From NCBI GenBank assembly GCA_015661985.1, contig DQVB01000618.1:1-5731 (forward strand): DNA of 5,731 nt. The letters are read 5' to 3'. Shown one piece after another: positions 1 through 5,731 of this stretch; position 1 is the stretch's first letter; each line of letters begins with the position of its first letter. Below the pieces are notes generated by a model. It had not been told where the DNA came from. It saw only the letters and a list, made by a program, of their open reading frames with translations, and searched no databases. A program made the translations under genes and the position numbers. This stretch comes from Planctomycetota bacterium. GTDB taxonomy: Bacteria > Planctomycetota > Planctomycetia > Pirellulales > Thermoguttaceae.

Positions 1-162
1 CTCGACTTCCCATTCCAGGGCTACTTGCAGCATCCTCTGGGCTCCTTCACGGACCAGTTCGTCGAGCGGACTGGCCGCATCGAACTCGTTGCCAAAGGCC
101 GGCACCTCGGGACCGGGTTCGGCCTCTGGACGTGGGGGTTGTCCTGTTGTAACCTTTCTCAT
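1..162 (-). CDS. IS256-family (mutator-type) transposase, N-terminal part only
   Basis: This is the start of a minus-strand gene that runs off the left edge, with 54 codons visible. The protein begins MRKVTTGQPPRPEAEPGPEV. Residues about 32-54 read PLDELVREGAQRMLQVALEW followed by EVE, which matches the characteristic N-terminus of IS256-type DDE transposases (DELVREGA-RRMLQ-ALE-EV). The catalytic DDE residues lie outside the window. The start codon is at 162-160. A Shine-Dalgarno-like AGGGAG (complement of 172-177) sits 9 bases upstream, supporting this start. The enzyme would cut and join the ends of its own insertion sequence. It points away from the restriction genes, so its promoter region lies between it and them. 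Whether the full gene is intact cannot be seen. Identification rests on a short but distinctive stretch. Confidence 0.8.
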   Translation of the reverse strand, partial: MRKVTTGQPPRPEAEPGPEVPAFGNEFDAASPLDELVREGAQRMLQVALEWEVE

Positions 163-236
163 GGTGGCGTACTCCCTGGCCCTCGCCGGGCCTGCTCGTT
201 GAAGTGAAACATTCAAACCAAGCAGGATACGCCGCC

Positions 237-247
237 TTTTCTGAAAA
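237..247. repeat. Short palindrome TTTTCTGAAAA
   Basis: A perfect 5-base inverted repeat around one central base, in the AT-rich gap between the divergent transposase and the defence operon. It could be part of the insertion sequence terminus, or an operator for either gene. At this length it could also be chance. Confidence 0.25.
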
Positions 248-300
248 TTCCAGAACACAACTTTCGGTTATACCTCGTGCCGGATGCGGAGCGGATCGTC

Positions 301-308
301 GGGAGGTG
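301..308 (+). promoter_or_regulatory. Ribosome binding site for the four-helix-bundle gene
   Basis: GGGAGGTG lies 6 bases before the ATG at 315. It decides the start of the downstream gene: the frame is open back to a GTG at 204, but that GTG has no comparable site and would add 37 residues unlike the family N-terminus. Confidence 0.7.
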
Positions 309-314
309 TGTCTG

Positions 315-956
315 ATGGCTACTGACAGAAAGAATGAATGGGACGATGACGCGCTGATTCCCAAGCATGGCGGCTACCGGAAGTTGAAGAGTTTTCAGAT
401 CGCCCAGCTTGTCTACGATGTGACGGTGCGCTTTTGCGCCCGCTACATCGACCGACGCAGCCGCACGCACGACCAGATGGTGCAGGCGGCCCGCTCAGGC
501 GTCCAGAACATCGCCGAAGGCAGCCAGATGTCCGGCACATCTAAGAAGATGGAACTCAAACTGACCAATGTGGCGCGCGCCAGCCTGGAGGAGCTGCGGC
601 TGGATTATGAGGATTTTTTGCGACAGCGGGGGCTGAAGCTGTGGCCTACGGACGACCCGCGGCGAAAGGCGCTCGTGGCGCGGCGCTGCGTCACGGCAGA
701 CGAAGTGGCAGTGTGGGTCAGGGAAATGGCCGAGAAGGATCGACGATATGGACAAGATAGACAGGGCAAGTCGTCCATGAGGTCTATTCAGTCCATTTTT
801 CCCGAAATCGCGGCCAATGCCGCGCTGGTTTTGATCGGGGTGGCCTCGGCGCTTTTGGACCGCCAGTTGGCGGCGCAGTCCGAAGCTTTTGAACAGGAGG
901 GCGGCTTTACGGAACGATTGTACCGACGACGGCAGGCAGCGCGGAGGAGACGATGA
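315..956 (+). CDS. Four-helix-bundle protein with C-terminal 'suffix' domain, type I R-M accessory gene
   Basis: The product is 213 residues. Residues about 22-107 form a four-helix-bundle domain of the 23S rRNA intervening-sequence-protein type, with the family signature QAARSGVQNIAEGS at 57-70 and a long helical run (KMELKLTNVARASLEELRLD) at 78-97. A second part, about 120-206, matches the 'four helix bundle suffix' domain. It includes a helix rich in Ala and Leu (165-188) and the closing signature EGGFTERLYRRR at 195-206, followed by a basic tail (RRRR). No catalytic residues or membrane segments are evident. The biochemical role of the family is not known. The bundle fold is shared with the Avd protein of diversity-generating retroelements, which binds nucleic acid, but that is analogy only. 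The gene overlaps hsdR by 4 bases (ATGA), so the two are probably translationally coupled. That suggests a role in assembly, control or targeting of the restriction complex. Start chosen by the Shine-Dalgarno at 301-308. Confidence 0.88.
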   Translation: MATDRKNEWDDDALIPKHGGYRKLKSFQIAQLVYDVTVRFCARYIDRRSRTHDQMVQAARSGVQNIAEGSQMSGTSKKMELKLTNVARASLEELRLDYEDFLRQRGLKLWPTDDPRRKALVARRCVTADEVAVWVREMAEKDRRYGQDRQGKSSMRSIQSIFPEIAANAALVLIGVASALLDRQLAAQSEAFEQEGGFTERLYRRRQAARRRR

Positions 957-3900
957 ACAGTTTTACCGAATCTGCCGTCGAACAAGCCGCCCTCGCCTGG
1001 CTGGAGACTCTGGATTACACCATCCTGTGCGGGCCCGAGATCGCTTCGGATCAACCGGGGGCCGAGCGCGAAGACTATGAACAGGTGATTCTGGAATCGC
1101 GCCTGCGCCAGGCGCTCCAGCGGCTCAATCCCCAGGTGCCGGCCGGCGCCCTGGAGGAGGCGCTGCGCAAACTGACCCGGCCGGACATGCCAACACTCGT
1201 AGCGAACAACCATCTCATCCACAAGTACCTGGTCGACGGCGTGCCCGTCGAGTACCAGCGGACCGACGGCTCCATCGGCGGCGACCTCGTTCGCGTGCTC
1301 GACTACGACACGCCGGAGAACAACGAGTTTCTGGCGGTCAATCAGTTTACCGTTGTCGAGGATCGGCACGAATGCCGCCCCGACGTGGTGCTGTTCGTCA
1401 ACGGCGTTCCACTGGCGGTGATCGAGCTGAAAAACGCGGCCACCGAGAGCGCGACCATCTGGCCGGCGTTCAACCAGCTTCAAACCTACAAAGAGCAGAT
1501 ACCACGGCTCTTCGCGTTCAACGAGGCGCTGGTGATATCCGACGGCGTGCAAGCCCGGATCGGGACGCTGACCTCCGACCGCGAATGGTTCATGCCCTGG
1601 CGGACCATCGAGGGCGAGGAGTTGGCGGACGACCAACTGCCGCAGCTTCAGGTGGTGCTGGAGGGTGTGTTTGAGAAGCGGCGGTTCCCGGACCTGAGTC
1701 ATTATTTCATCGTTTTTGAGGATGTAGGTGGCGGCCTGTTGTCGAAGAAGATGGCCGGGTATCACCAGTATCACGCCGTGAACGTGGCCCTGCAGGAAAC
1801 GATCCGCGCCTGTGTTCCCCCATCCAAGCCTCTTGCCATCGGGGACGAAAAAGGCACCTACTTTGCCAAAGGACAACGCGACGCGCGGCGCGGCGACCGG
1901 GGCGTCGGTGTGGTGTGGCACACCCAGGGCTCGGGGAAAAGTCTGACCATGGCGTTCTATGCCGGACGAGTGGTGCTGCACCCGGCGATGGAGAATCCGA
2001 CGCTGGTCATCATCACGGACCGCAACGACCTGGACGACCAGTTGTTCGGAACCCTCGCACGCTGTCATGAACTTCTCCGGCAACAACCCGAGCAGGCACA
2101 GAGCCGGGCGCATCTGCGGGAATTGCTGCACACGGGATCAGGGGGTGTGGTATTCACAACGGTCCACAAGTTTTTTCGCACCGAGGGAGAAGACCAGCAC
2201 CCCCTTTTGTCGGATCGGCGCAATATCGTGGTGATCGCCGACGAAGCCCACCGCAGCCAATACGGCTTTATCGACGGCTTCGCGCGGCACATGCGCGAGG
2301 CACTGCCGAACGCATCCTTCATCGGGTTCACCGGCACTCCCATCGAGCTGACGGACAAGAACACCCGCGCCGTTTTTGGAGACTACGTCAGCGTTTACGA
2401 CATCGAGCGGGCGGTGAAGGATGGGGCCACGGTCCCGATCTATTATGAAAGTCGCCTCGCCAGGCTGGAACTCAATGAGGCCGAACGGCCAAAGCTGGAC
2501 GAGGAGTTCGAAGAAGCCACCGAAGGCGAAGAGGTCGAGCACAAGGATAAGCTCAAAACCAAGTGGGCGCAACTCGAGGCCCTCGTCGGCGCAGAGAAGC
2601 GCGTCCGGCTGATCGCGCAGGACATCGTCGATCACTTCGAGCGCCGGCTTGAAGCGATGGACGGTAAGGTCATGGTGGCCTGCATGAGCCGCCGAATCTG
2701 TGTTGAGCTCTACGATGCCATCGCCCGGCTCCGGCCGAACTGGCACCACGGCGACGATGACAAAGGAAGCCTGAAAGTCGTGATGACGGGGTCCGCTTCA
2801 GACCCTGTGGAGTGGCAACCGCACATCTGCAACAAGGCTGGACGAGAGGAGCTCGCCAAGCGATTCAAGGTCGCTGACGACCCATTCAAGATGGTCATCG
2901 TCCGGGACATGTGGCTGACCGGTTTCGATGTTCCCTGCCTGCACACGATGTATATGGACAAGCCCATGCGCGGTCATGGCCTGATGCAGGCCATCGCACG
3001 GGTGAATCGTGTCTTCAAGGATAAGCCGGGCGGCCTGGTCGTCGACTATCTGGGCCTTGCTCACGAGTTGAAATCCGCGCTGGCGACCTACACCGAGAGT
3101 GGAGGCAAAGGCAGGACCGCCGTCGATCAGGAAGAAGCCGTGGCCGTGATGCTGGAGAAATACGAGGTCTGCTGCGGCATCTTCCACGGTTTCGATTGGT
3201 CGGCCTGGATTGATGGAGACCCAAAAGACCGCCTGACGATTCTGCCGGCGGCCCAGGAGCATGTACTCAAACAGGAAGACGGCAAGAATCGACTGGCCAG
3301 GGCGGTGTCGGAACTTTCCAAGGCTTTCGCTTTGGCTGTGCCGCATGAGAAAGCCCTGGAGATTCGCGACGACGTGGCCTTTTTCCAGGCCGTGAAGTCG
3401 GTGTTGACAAAGAGTGCCGGGCCGGATCGGCGCAGCCCGGAAGAAATCGATCACGCCATCCGTCAGATCGTATCGAAAGCAGTGGCATCGGATGAAGTCA
3501 TCGACATCTTCGCTGCGGCCGGACTCAAAAAGCCGGATATCTCCATCCTGTCTGATGAATTCCTGGCAGAAATCCGAGGTTTGCCACAGCGGAATCTGGC
3601 CGTTGAGATGCTTCGCAAGCTGCTGGAAGGCGAAATCAAGACGCGAGGAAAGAAGAATATCGTTCAGGCGCGGTCCTTCTCCGAGATGCTCGCGAACTCG
3701 ATTCGGAAATACCAGAATCGGGCCATCGAAACCGCTCAGGTGATCGAAGAGTTGATCGCGCTGGCGAAGGAGCTGCGGGAGGCCGGCGCCCGAGGCGAAA
3801 AGCTTGGCCTCACCGAAGGCGCAATCGCCCTTTACGACGCTCTGGGAGTGAACGACAACGCCGTGAAGGTTCTCGGGGACGAAACCGTGCGTATCATCGC

Positions 3901-4099
3901 ACAGGAACTCCTTCGTGCGGTGCGGAATAACGTAACCATCGATTGGGCCGTCGGAGAGAACGTCCGCGCACAGATGCGCGTGATGGTCAAACGGATTCTA
4001 CGCAGGTATGGCTATCCGCCGGACAAGGAGGCCCGCGCTACGGAGCGTGTTCTGGAACAAGCCGAGGTCCTGTGTGCTGACTGGATTATGGAGAGGTGA
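953..4099 (+). CDS. hsdR: Type I restriction enzyme R subunit (HsdR), complete
   Basis: The product is 1048 residues, normal for HsdR. It is the ATP-driven translocase and endonuclease subunit that joins HsdM2S on unmodified DNA, pulls DNA in and cuts it. The N-terminal nuclease domain (about 1-260) has the PD-(D/E)XK core: D144 (RPDVV), E158-x-K160 (VIELK) and the QxxxY motif Q175-Y179. The superfamily 2 motor follows: Walker A HTQGSGKS 323-330, motif Ia LVIITDRNDLDDQL 351-364, TTVHKF 402-407, DEAH 430-433, FTGTP 459-463, LTGFDVP 655-661 and motif VI QAIARVNR 679-686. The remainder (about 720-1048) fits the helical C-terminal domain (DUF3387 type) that contacts the methylase core. All key residues are present and no frameshift is seen, so it looks functional. 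GGAGG at 943-947 lies 5 bases before the ATG, which overlaps the previous stop. Its partners hsdM and hsdS are absent from the window. Confidence 0.97.
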   Translation: MNSFTESAVEQAALAWLETLDYTILCGPEIASDQPGAEREDYEQVILESRLRQALQRLNPQVPAGALEEALRKLTRPDMPTLVANNHLIHKYLVDGVPVEYQRTDGSIGGDLVRVLDYDTPENNEFLAVNQFTVVEDRHECRPDVVLFVNGVPLAVIELKNAATESATIWPAFNQLQTYKEQIPRLFAFNEALVISDGVQARIGTLTSDREWFMPWRTIEGEELADDQLPQLQVVLEGVFEKRRFPDLSHYFIVFEDVGGGLLSKKMAGYHQYHAVNVALQETIRACVPPSKPLAIGDEKGTYFAKGQRDARRGDRGVGVVWHTQGSGKSLTMAFYAGRVVLHPAMENPTLVIITDRNDLDDQLFGTLARCHELLRQQPEQAQSRAHLRELLHTGSGGVVFTTVHKFFRTEGEDQHPLLSDRRNIVVIADEAHRSQYGFIDGFARHMREALPNASFIGFTGTPIELTDKNTRAVFGDYVSVYDIERAVKDGATVPIYYESRLARLELNEAERPKLDEEFEEATEGEEVEHKDKLKTKWAQLEALVGAEKRVRLIAQDIVDHFERRLEAMDGKVMVACMSRRICVELYDAIARLRPNWHHGDDDKGSLKVVMTGSASDPVEWQPHICNKAGREELAKRFKVADDPFKMVIVRDMWLTGFDVPCLHTMYMDKPMRGHGLMQAIARVNRVFKDKPGGLVVDYLGLAHELKSALATYTESGGKGRTAVDQEEAVAVMLEKYEVCCGIFHGFDWSAWIDGDPKDRLTILPAAQEHVLKQEDGKNRLARAVSELSKAFALAVPHEKALEIRDDVAFFQAVKSVLTKSAGPDRRSPEEIDHAIRQIVSKAVASDEVIDIFAAAGLKKPDISILSDEFLAEIRGLPQRNLAVEMLRKLLEGEIKTRGKKNIVQARSFSEMLANSIRKYQNRAIETAQVIEELIALAKELREAGARGEKLGLTEGAIALYDALGVNDNAVKVLGDETVRIIAQELLRAVRNNVTIDWAVGENVRAQMRVMVKRILRRYGYPPDKEARATERVLEQAEVLCADWIMER

Positions 4100-4102
4100 T
4101 CC

Positions 4103-5203
4103 ATGCCAATTGAAGTGGGACTCTGGAAGATGGGCGAGATGCCCCAGCGCGTCGCGTTTTCGGCAATGGAGACCGAGAAGCGTCTGGAGGACGTGCTCGC
4201 GAAGGATCTCTCGATTCTCGATCCGGAGTTGCTGTTGATCGGCCGACAAGTGCCAACGGCCTACGGAAAGTTCATCGATCTGTTGGCAATGGACCGCGAG
4301 GGCAACTTGAACGTCATCGAACTCAAGCGGAACAAGACACCGCGGGAAGTTGTCGCCCAGGTTCTGGACTATGGATCCTGGGTGCGCAATCTCGAAGACG
4401 ATGACATCGCCGCGATCTTTGATACGTACAAACGCAAGTACCATCCGGAGGACGGCACAACTTCTCTGGATGAAGCATTTTGCAAATACTTCGGCGTCGA
4501 GGAGATGCCGGAGGCGATCAACGAATCCCACGAACTGATTGTCGTTGCAGCGGAACTGGACCACAGCACTGAGCGGATCATCAATTACCTGACTGAGTTC
4601 GGCGTTGCGATCAACGCAGTGTTTTTCCGTTTCTTCAAGGACGGTGAGAGCGAGTACCTGAGCCGGGCATGGTTGATCGAACCCGATCGGGTCGAGGAAA
4701 ATGTTATCGGGAGAAGGGAGAAACGCCCCTGGAACGGCGAGTTCTATGTTTCGTTCGGCAGCAATCCGATTCGAAACTGGGAAGAGGCCAGGAAATATGG
4801 CTTTATCTCCGCCGGCGGTGGATCGTGGTACACAAAGACCTTGGGTACGTTGGAGCAAGGGGCACGGATTTGGGTCAATATACCTCGAGAAGGATATGTC
4901 GGCGTCGGGCGGGTTGTCGACAAGGTTGTGCCGGTTGAAGAATTTCTGGTCGACGATGGCACCGGGAACCGCGTGCCAATCGTTGACTTGCCACTGGATA
5001 TCGCGAAAGCGACGAAAGCAAAGGACGACGCGGACAATGCGGAGCATCTCGTTCGCGTCGAGTGGATCAAGACCGTTCCGGTCTCGGAGGCGATCAGCGA
5101 GAAAGGTTTCTTTGGAAACCAGAACACGGTTGCCAAGCCCCGCTCCAAGAAATGGCCGCATACTGTCGAGCGGCTCAAAGCCCGGTTTGGCGTGACCGAT
5201 TGA
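4103..5203 (+). CDS. PD-(D/E)XK nuclease, NucS/DUF91-like, with C-terminal putative PUA/EVE-like module
   Basis: The product is 366 residues. The N-terminal part (about 20-100) is a NucS-type nuclease fold: an acidic helix ETEKRLEDVL (23-32), then GRQVPTAYGKFIDLLAMD with D59, E73-x-K75 (NVIELKRNK) and the QxxxY motif Q86-Y90. The D-to-E spacing of 14 matches archaeal NucS as I remember it. Residues 100-200 form a linker or middle domain I cannot name. Residues about 236-282 (GGGSWYTKTLGTLEQGARIW, then GYVGVGRV) resemble PUA/EVE-like folds, some of which read modified bases. The tail (316-364) has a conserved-looking RVEWIKTVPVSEAI and GFFGNQNTV. It starts three bases after hsdR with GGAGAGG at 4090-4096, so it is probably co-transcribed. 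A second DNA- or RNA-cutting activity beside HsdR is the likely role; the substrate is unknown. The N-terminal family call is strong; the C-terminal call is tentative. Confidence 0.85.
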   Translation: MPIEVGLWKMGEMPQRVAFSAMETEKRLEDVLAKDLSILDPELLLIGRQVPTAYGKFIDLLAMDREGNLNVIELKRNKTPREVVAQVLDYGSWVRNLEDDDIAAIFDTYKRKYHPEDGTTSLDEAFCKYFGVEEMPEAINESHELIVVAAELDHSTERIINYLTEFGVAINAVFFRFFKDGESEYLSRAWLIEPDRVEENVIGRREKRPWNGEFYVSFGSNPIRNWEEARKYGFISAGGGSWYTKTLGTLEQGARIWVNIPREGYVGVGRVVDKVVPVEEFLVDDGTGNRVPIVDLPLDIAKATKAKDDADNAEHLVRVEWIKTVPVSEAISEKGFFGNQNTVAKPRSKKWPHTVERLKARFGVTD

Positions 5204-5330
5204 TGCTACAGAATCGACTGGGGAATGAGCAATACCAAGAAGGACAAATCGTTTGGCCAGACGCCGTCCCTTCGGATCACGCGCCTCATGGCTCTGGCGA
5301 TCCAGTTCGAGTGTCTAGTCCGCCGTGGGG

Positions 5331-5368
5331 GCCTGCCTGCCGCGCCTGCGGCAGCGGCGCAGGCAAGG
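5331..5368 (+). repeat. Palindromic insertion element, copy 1 (in frame, no stop)
   Basis: This about 36-39 base GC-rich insert sits between codons for RRGG and VRDYAD. The arms TGCCTGC (5334-5340) and GCAGGCA (5359-5365) are perfect complements, and an alternative inner hairpin, CTGCCGC/GCGGCAG (5337-5343 and 5348-5354), has a 4-base loop. It begins CCTGCCTGCC like copies 2 and 3. It encodes an Ala-rich stretch (LPAAPAAAAQAR) without a stop. The exact ends are uncertain by a few bases. Confidence 0.65.
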
Positions 5369-5403
5369 GTGCGGGACTACGCGGACCCCGCCCGGCTGGG
5401 TTA

Positions 5404-5434
5404 CCTGCCTGCGTCGCAGCCGTGAGAGGCAGGC
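5404..5434 (+). repeat. Palindromic insertion element, copy 2 (in frame, carries TGA)
   Basis: Perfect arms CCTGCCT (5404-5410) and AGGCAGG (5427-5433) enclose 16 bases. Removing 30 bases (5405-5434) joins GGT-TAC to GTG-ACC and restores the expected RLGYVTRARITQ protein, so the insertion is exactly ten codons. It brings a TGA at 5423-5425. The inner CGTCGC (5412-5417) and GAGAGG (5424-5429) are also found in copy 3. Confidence 0.75.
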
Positions 5435-5539
5435 GTGACCCGGGCCCGCATCACGCAGATCATGAAACTCCTCAACCTGGCGCCCGACATCCAGGAAGAG
5501 ATCCTGTTCCTCCCCAGGACCGTGAAGGGTCGCGACCCG

Positions 5540-5605
5540 ACCTGCCTGCCGCGTCGCGCAAGCAAAGCCTGAATCGAGAGGGGAACATGGGCGCGGCGCA
5601 GGTGG
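5540..5605 (+). repeat. Palindromic insertion element, copy 3 (66 bases, in frame, carries TGA)
   Basis: The terminal arms ACCTGC (5540-5545) and GCAGGT (5598-5603) continue, after a two-base bulge (CT, 5546-5547), into GCCGCG (5548-5553) and CGCGGC (5592-5597). That gives a 12-pair stem around a 38-base loop. Removing 66 bases joins GRDP to VRERDVRPIAAV, matching the expected protein. It brings a TGA at 5570-5572. It shares CCTGCCTGC, CGTCGC (5552-5557) and GAGAGG (5576-5581) with copy 2. Confidence 0.68.
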
Positions 5606-5731
5606 GTCCGCGAGCGGGACGTCCGCCCCATCGCCGCCGTCCCCCATTGGAACCGCCAGCGCAAGATGTGGAAGGCGCTTCCCAAGGAACGGATGCCCAA
5701 ACTGCCCGACGCACAGGACGCGGCTCGGGCA

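Larger units (their letters stand above)
1..270 (-). mobile_element. Left-running end of an IS256-type insertion sequence (right boundary uncertain)
   Basis: The transposase start at 162 implies that the upstream terminus of an insertion sequence lies a few tens to about 100 bases to its right. No boundary can be fixed, because the other terminal inverted repeat and the target duplication partner are outside the window. The stretch 201-275 is visibly more AT-rich than its surroundings and contains TTTTCTGAAAA (237-247), as would suit an IS end with a promoter. The boundary given is the outer limit: it could be as early as about 180 or as late as about 270. Comparing this region with the other end of the element would settle it. 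Confidence 0.45.
208..315 (+). pseudogene. Possible C-terminal remnant of a gene cut by the insertion sequence
   Basis: After a stop at 205-207 this frame stays open for 35 codons and ends in TGA at 313-315. That stop overlaps the ATG of the next gene (315-317) as TGATG, a common stop/start coupling inside operons. The peptide ends PFLKIPEHNFRLYLVPDAER followed by IVGRCV, which reads like a natural protein tail. I do not recognise the family. In a type I R-M locus the expected upstream neighbour is hsdS or another accessory gene, but nothing here proves that. The first part may in fact be insertion sequence rather than old gene, so only the stretch from about 262 onward is likely to be native. 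The frame could also be chance, being only 35 codons. Confidence 0.35.
5225..5731 (+). pseudogene. Small HTH (ParB-like) protein gene broken by three palindromic insertions, runs off the right edge
   Basis: One frame from ATG 5225 carries homologous-looking protein in four blocks. They are SLRITRLMALAIQFECLVRR; VRDYADPARLGY (5369-5404); VTRARITQIMKLLNLAPDIQ, then EEILFLPRTVKGRDP (5435-5539); and VRERDVRPIAAVPHWNRQRK, then MWKALPKERMPKL (5606 on). Together they match a family of short proteins with a KorB/ParB-like helix-turn-helix (ARLG..TRARITQIMKLLNL) that I recall beside site-specific recombinase genes. That context is not visible here. The blocks are separated by three palindromic inserts, each keeping frame, but the second and third add TGA stops at 5423-5425 and 5570-5572. 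As it stands only a 66-residue product (5225-5425) would be made. A Pro in the first HTH helix (DYADPARLG, where family members as I recall them have Leu) also suggests decay. The start has only GGGG one base upstream, a poor ribosome site. It begins 21 bases after the nuclease gene. Confidence 0.75.

Noticed and set aside
204..314. Upstream GTG start for the four-helix gene adding 37 residues
   Set aside because: No ribosome site near 204, the extra peptide is unlike the family, and ATG 315 has GGGAGGTG at proper spacing.
931..940. GGCAGGCAGC near the end of the four-helix gene, similar to a repeat arm
   Set aside because: Only about ten bases match the repeat in reverse, with no partner arm, and it encodes part of the normal basic tail.
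788..2131. Long minus-strand open frame of 447 codons opposite the four-helix gene and hsdR
   Set aside because: It lies antisense to the strongly identified HsdR nuclease and Walker A region, its protein resembles no family I know, and long antisense frames are expected in GC-rich genes.
2934..2942. CCTGCCTGC inside hsdR, identical to the start of the palindromic elements
   Set aside because: It encodes the conserved helicase stretch FDVPCLH, has no complementary arm nearby, and the protein is not interrupted there; chance match.
3998..5161. Minus-strand open frame of 387 codons opposite the NucS-like nuclease gene
   Set aside because: Antisense shadow of a gene with clear catalytic motifs and a good ribosome site on the plus strand.
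5423..5572. TGA read as a sense codon, which would make the right-hand gene intact
   Set aside because: The three upstream genes all end with TGA at natural family C-termini with tight spacing to the next start, so TGA is a stop here.
5331..5605. CRISPR array or a transcription terminator formed by the three repeats
   Set aside because: Copies differ in length and core, spacing is unequal (about 35 and 105 bases), the 'spacers' are conserved coding blocks, and no T-tract follows the hairpins.
5315..5714. Minus-strand open frames of 80-110 codons at the right end
   Set aside because: They are low-complexity Arg/Gly/Pro-rich shadows of a GC-rich plus-strand frame that has recognisable protein blocks.

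Overview
GC-rich bacterial DNA carrying the 3' half of what looks like a type I restriction-modification (R-M) defence island. It is cut on the left by a transposase gene and flanked on the right by a small DNA-binding-type gene broken by palindromic repeats. No rRNA, tRNA or CRISPR is visible. The dense GC-rich genes, the four-helix-bundle 'suffix' protein and the right-hand helix-turn-helix family recall Planctomycetes and related environmental genomes. That assignment rests on memory of family distribution and is weak.

Layout. (1) 1-162, minus strand: the first 54 codons of an IS256 (mutator)-type transposase, reading out of the window to the left. The insertion sequence must end somewhere between about 165 and 270. 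(2) About 208-315: a short open stretch that ends in TGATG on the next start codon, possibly the tail of a gene cut by the insertion. (3) 315-956: a four-helix-bundle protein with a C-terminal suffix domain. (4) 953-4099: a complete HsdR, the restriction and translocation subunit, overlapping the previous gene by ATGA. (5) 4103-5203: a PD-(D/E)XK nuclease of the NucS/DUF91 type with a C-terminal module that may be PUA/EVE-like, three bases after hsdR. (6) 5225 to the window end: a small HTH-type gene interrupted three times by short palindromic elements beginning CCTGCCTGC. Each insertion keeps the reading frame, but two bring an in-frame TGA.

How the parts fit. Genes 3-5 are packed as one transcription unit (4-base overlap, then a 3-base gap) with good Shine-Dalgarno sites, so the four-helix protein, HsdR and the extra nuclease are probably made together. 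HsdR needs HsdM and HsdS to bind its target and neither is in the window. They may lie beyond the insertion sequence on the left, be encoded elsewhere, or be lost. The extra nuclease could be a second restriction activity beside the type I enzyme.

The most unusual signal is at the right end: three related palindromes within about 270 bases of one small gene, all in the same orientation and all a multiple of three long, resembling in behaviour the protein-coding palindromic elements known from Rickettsia.
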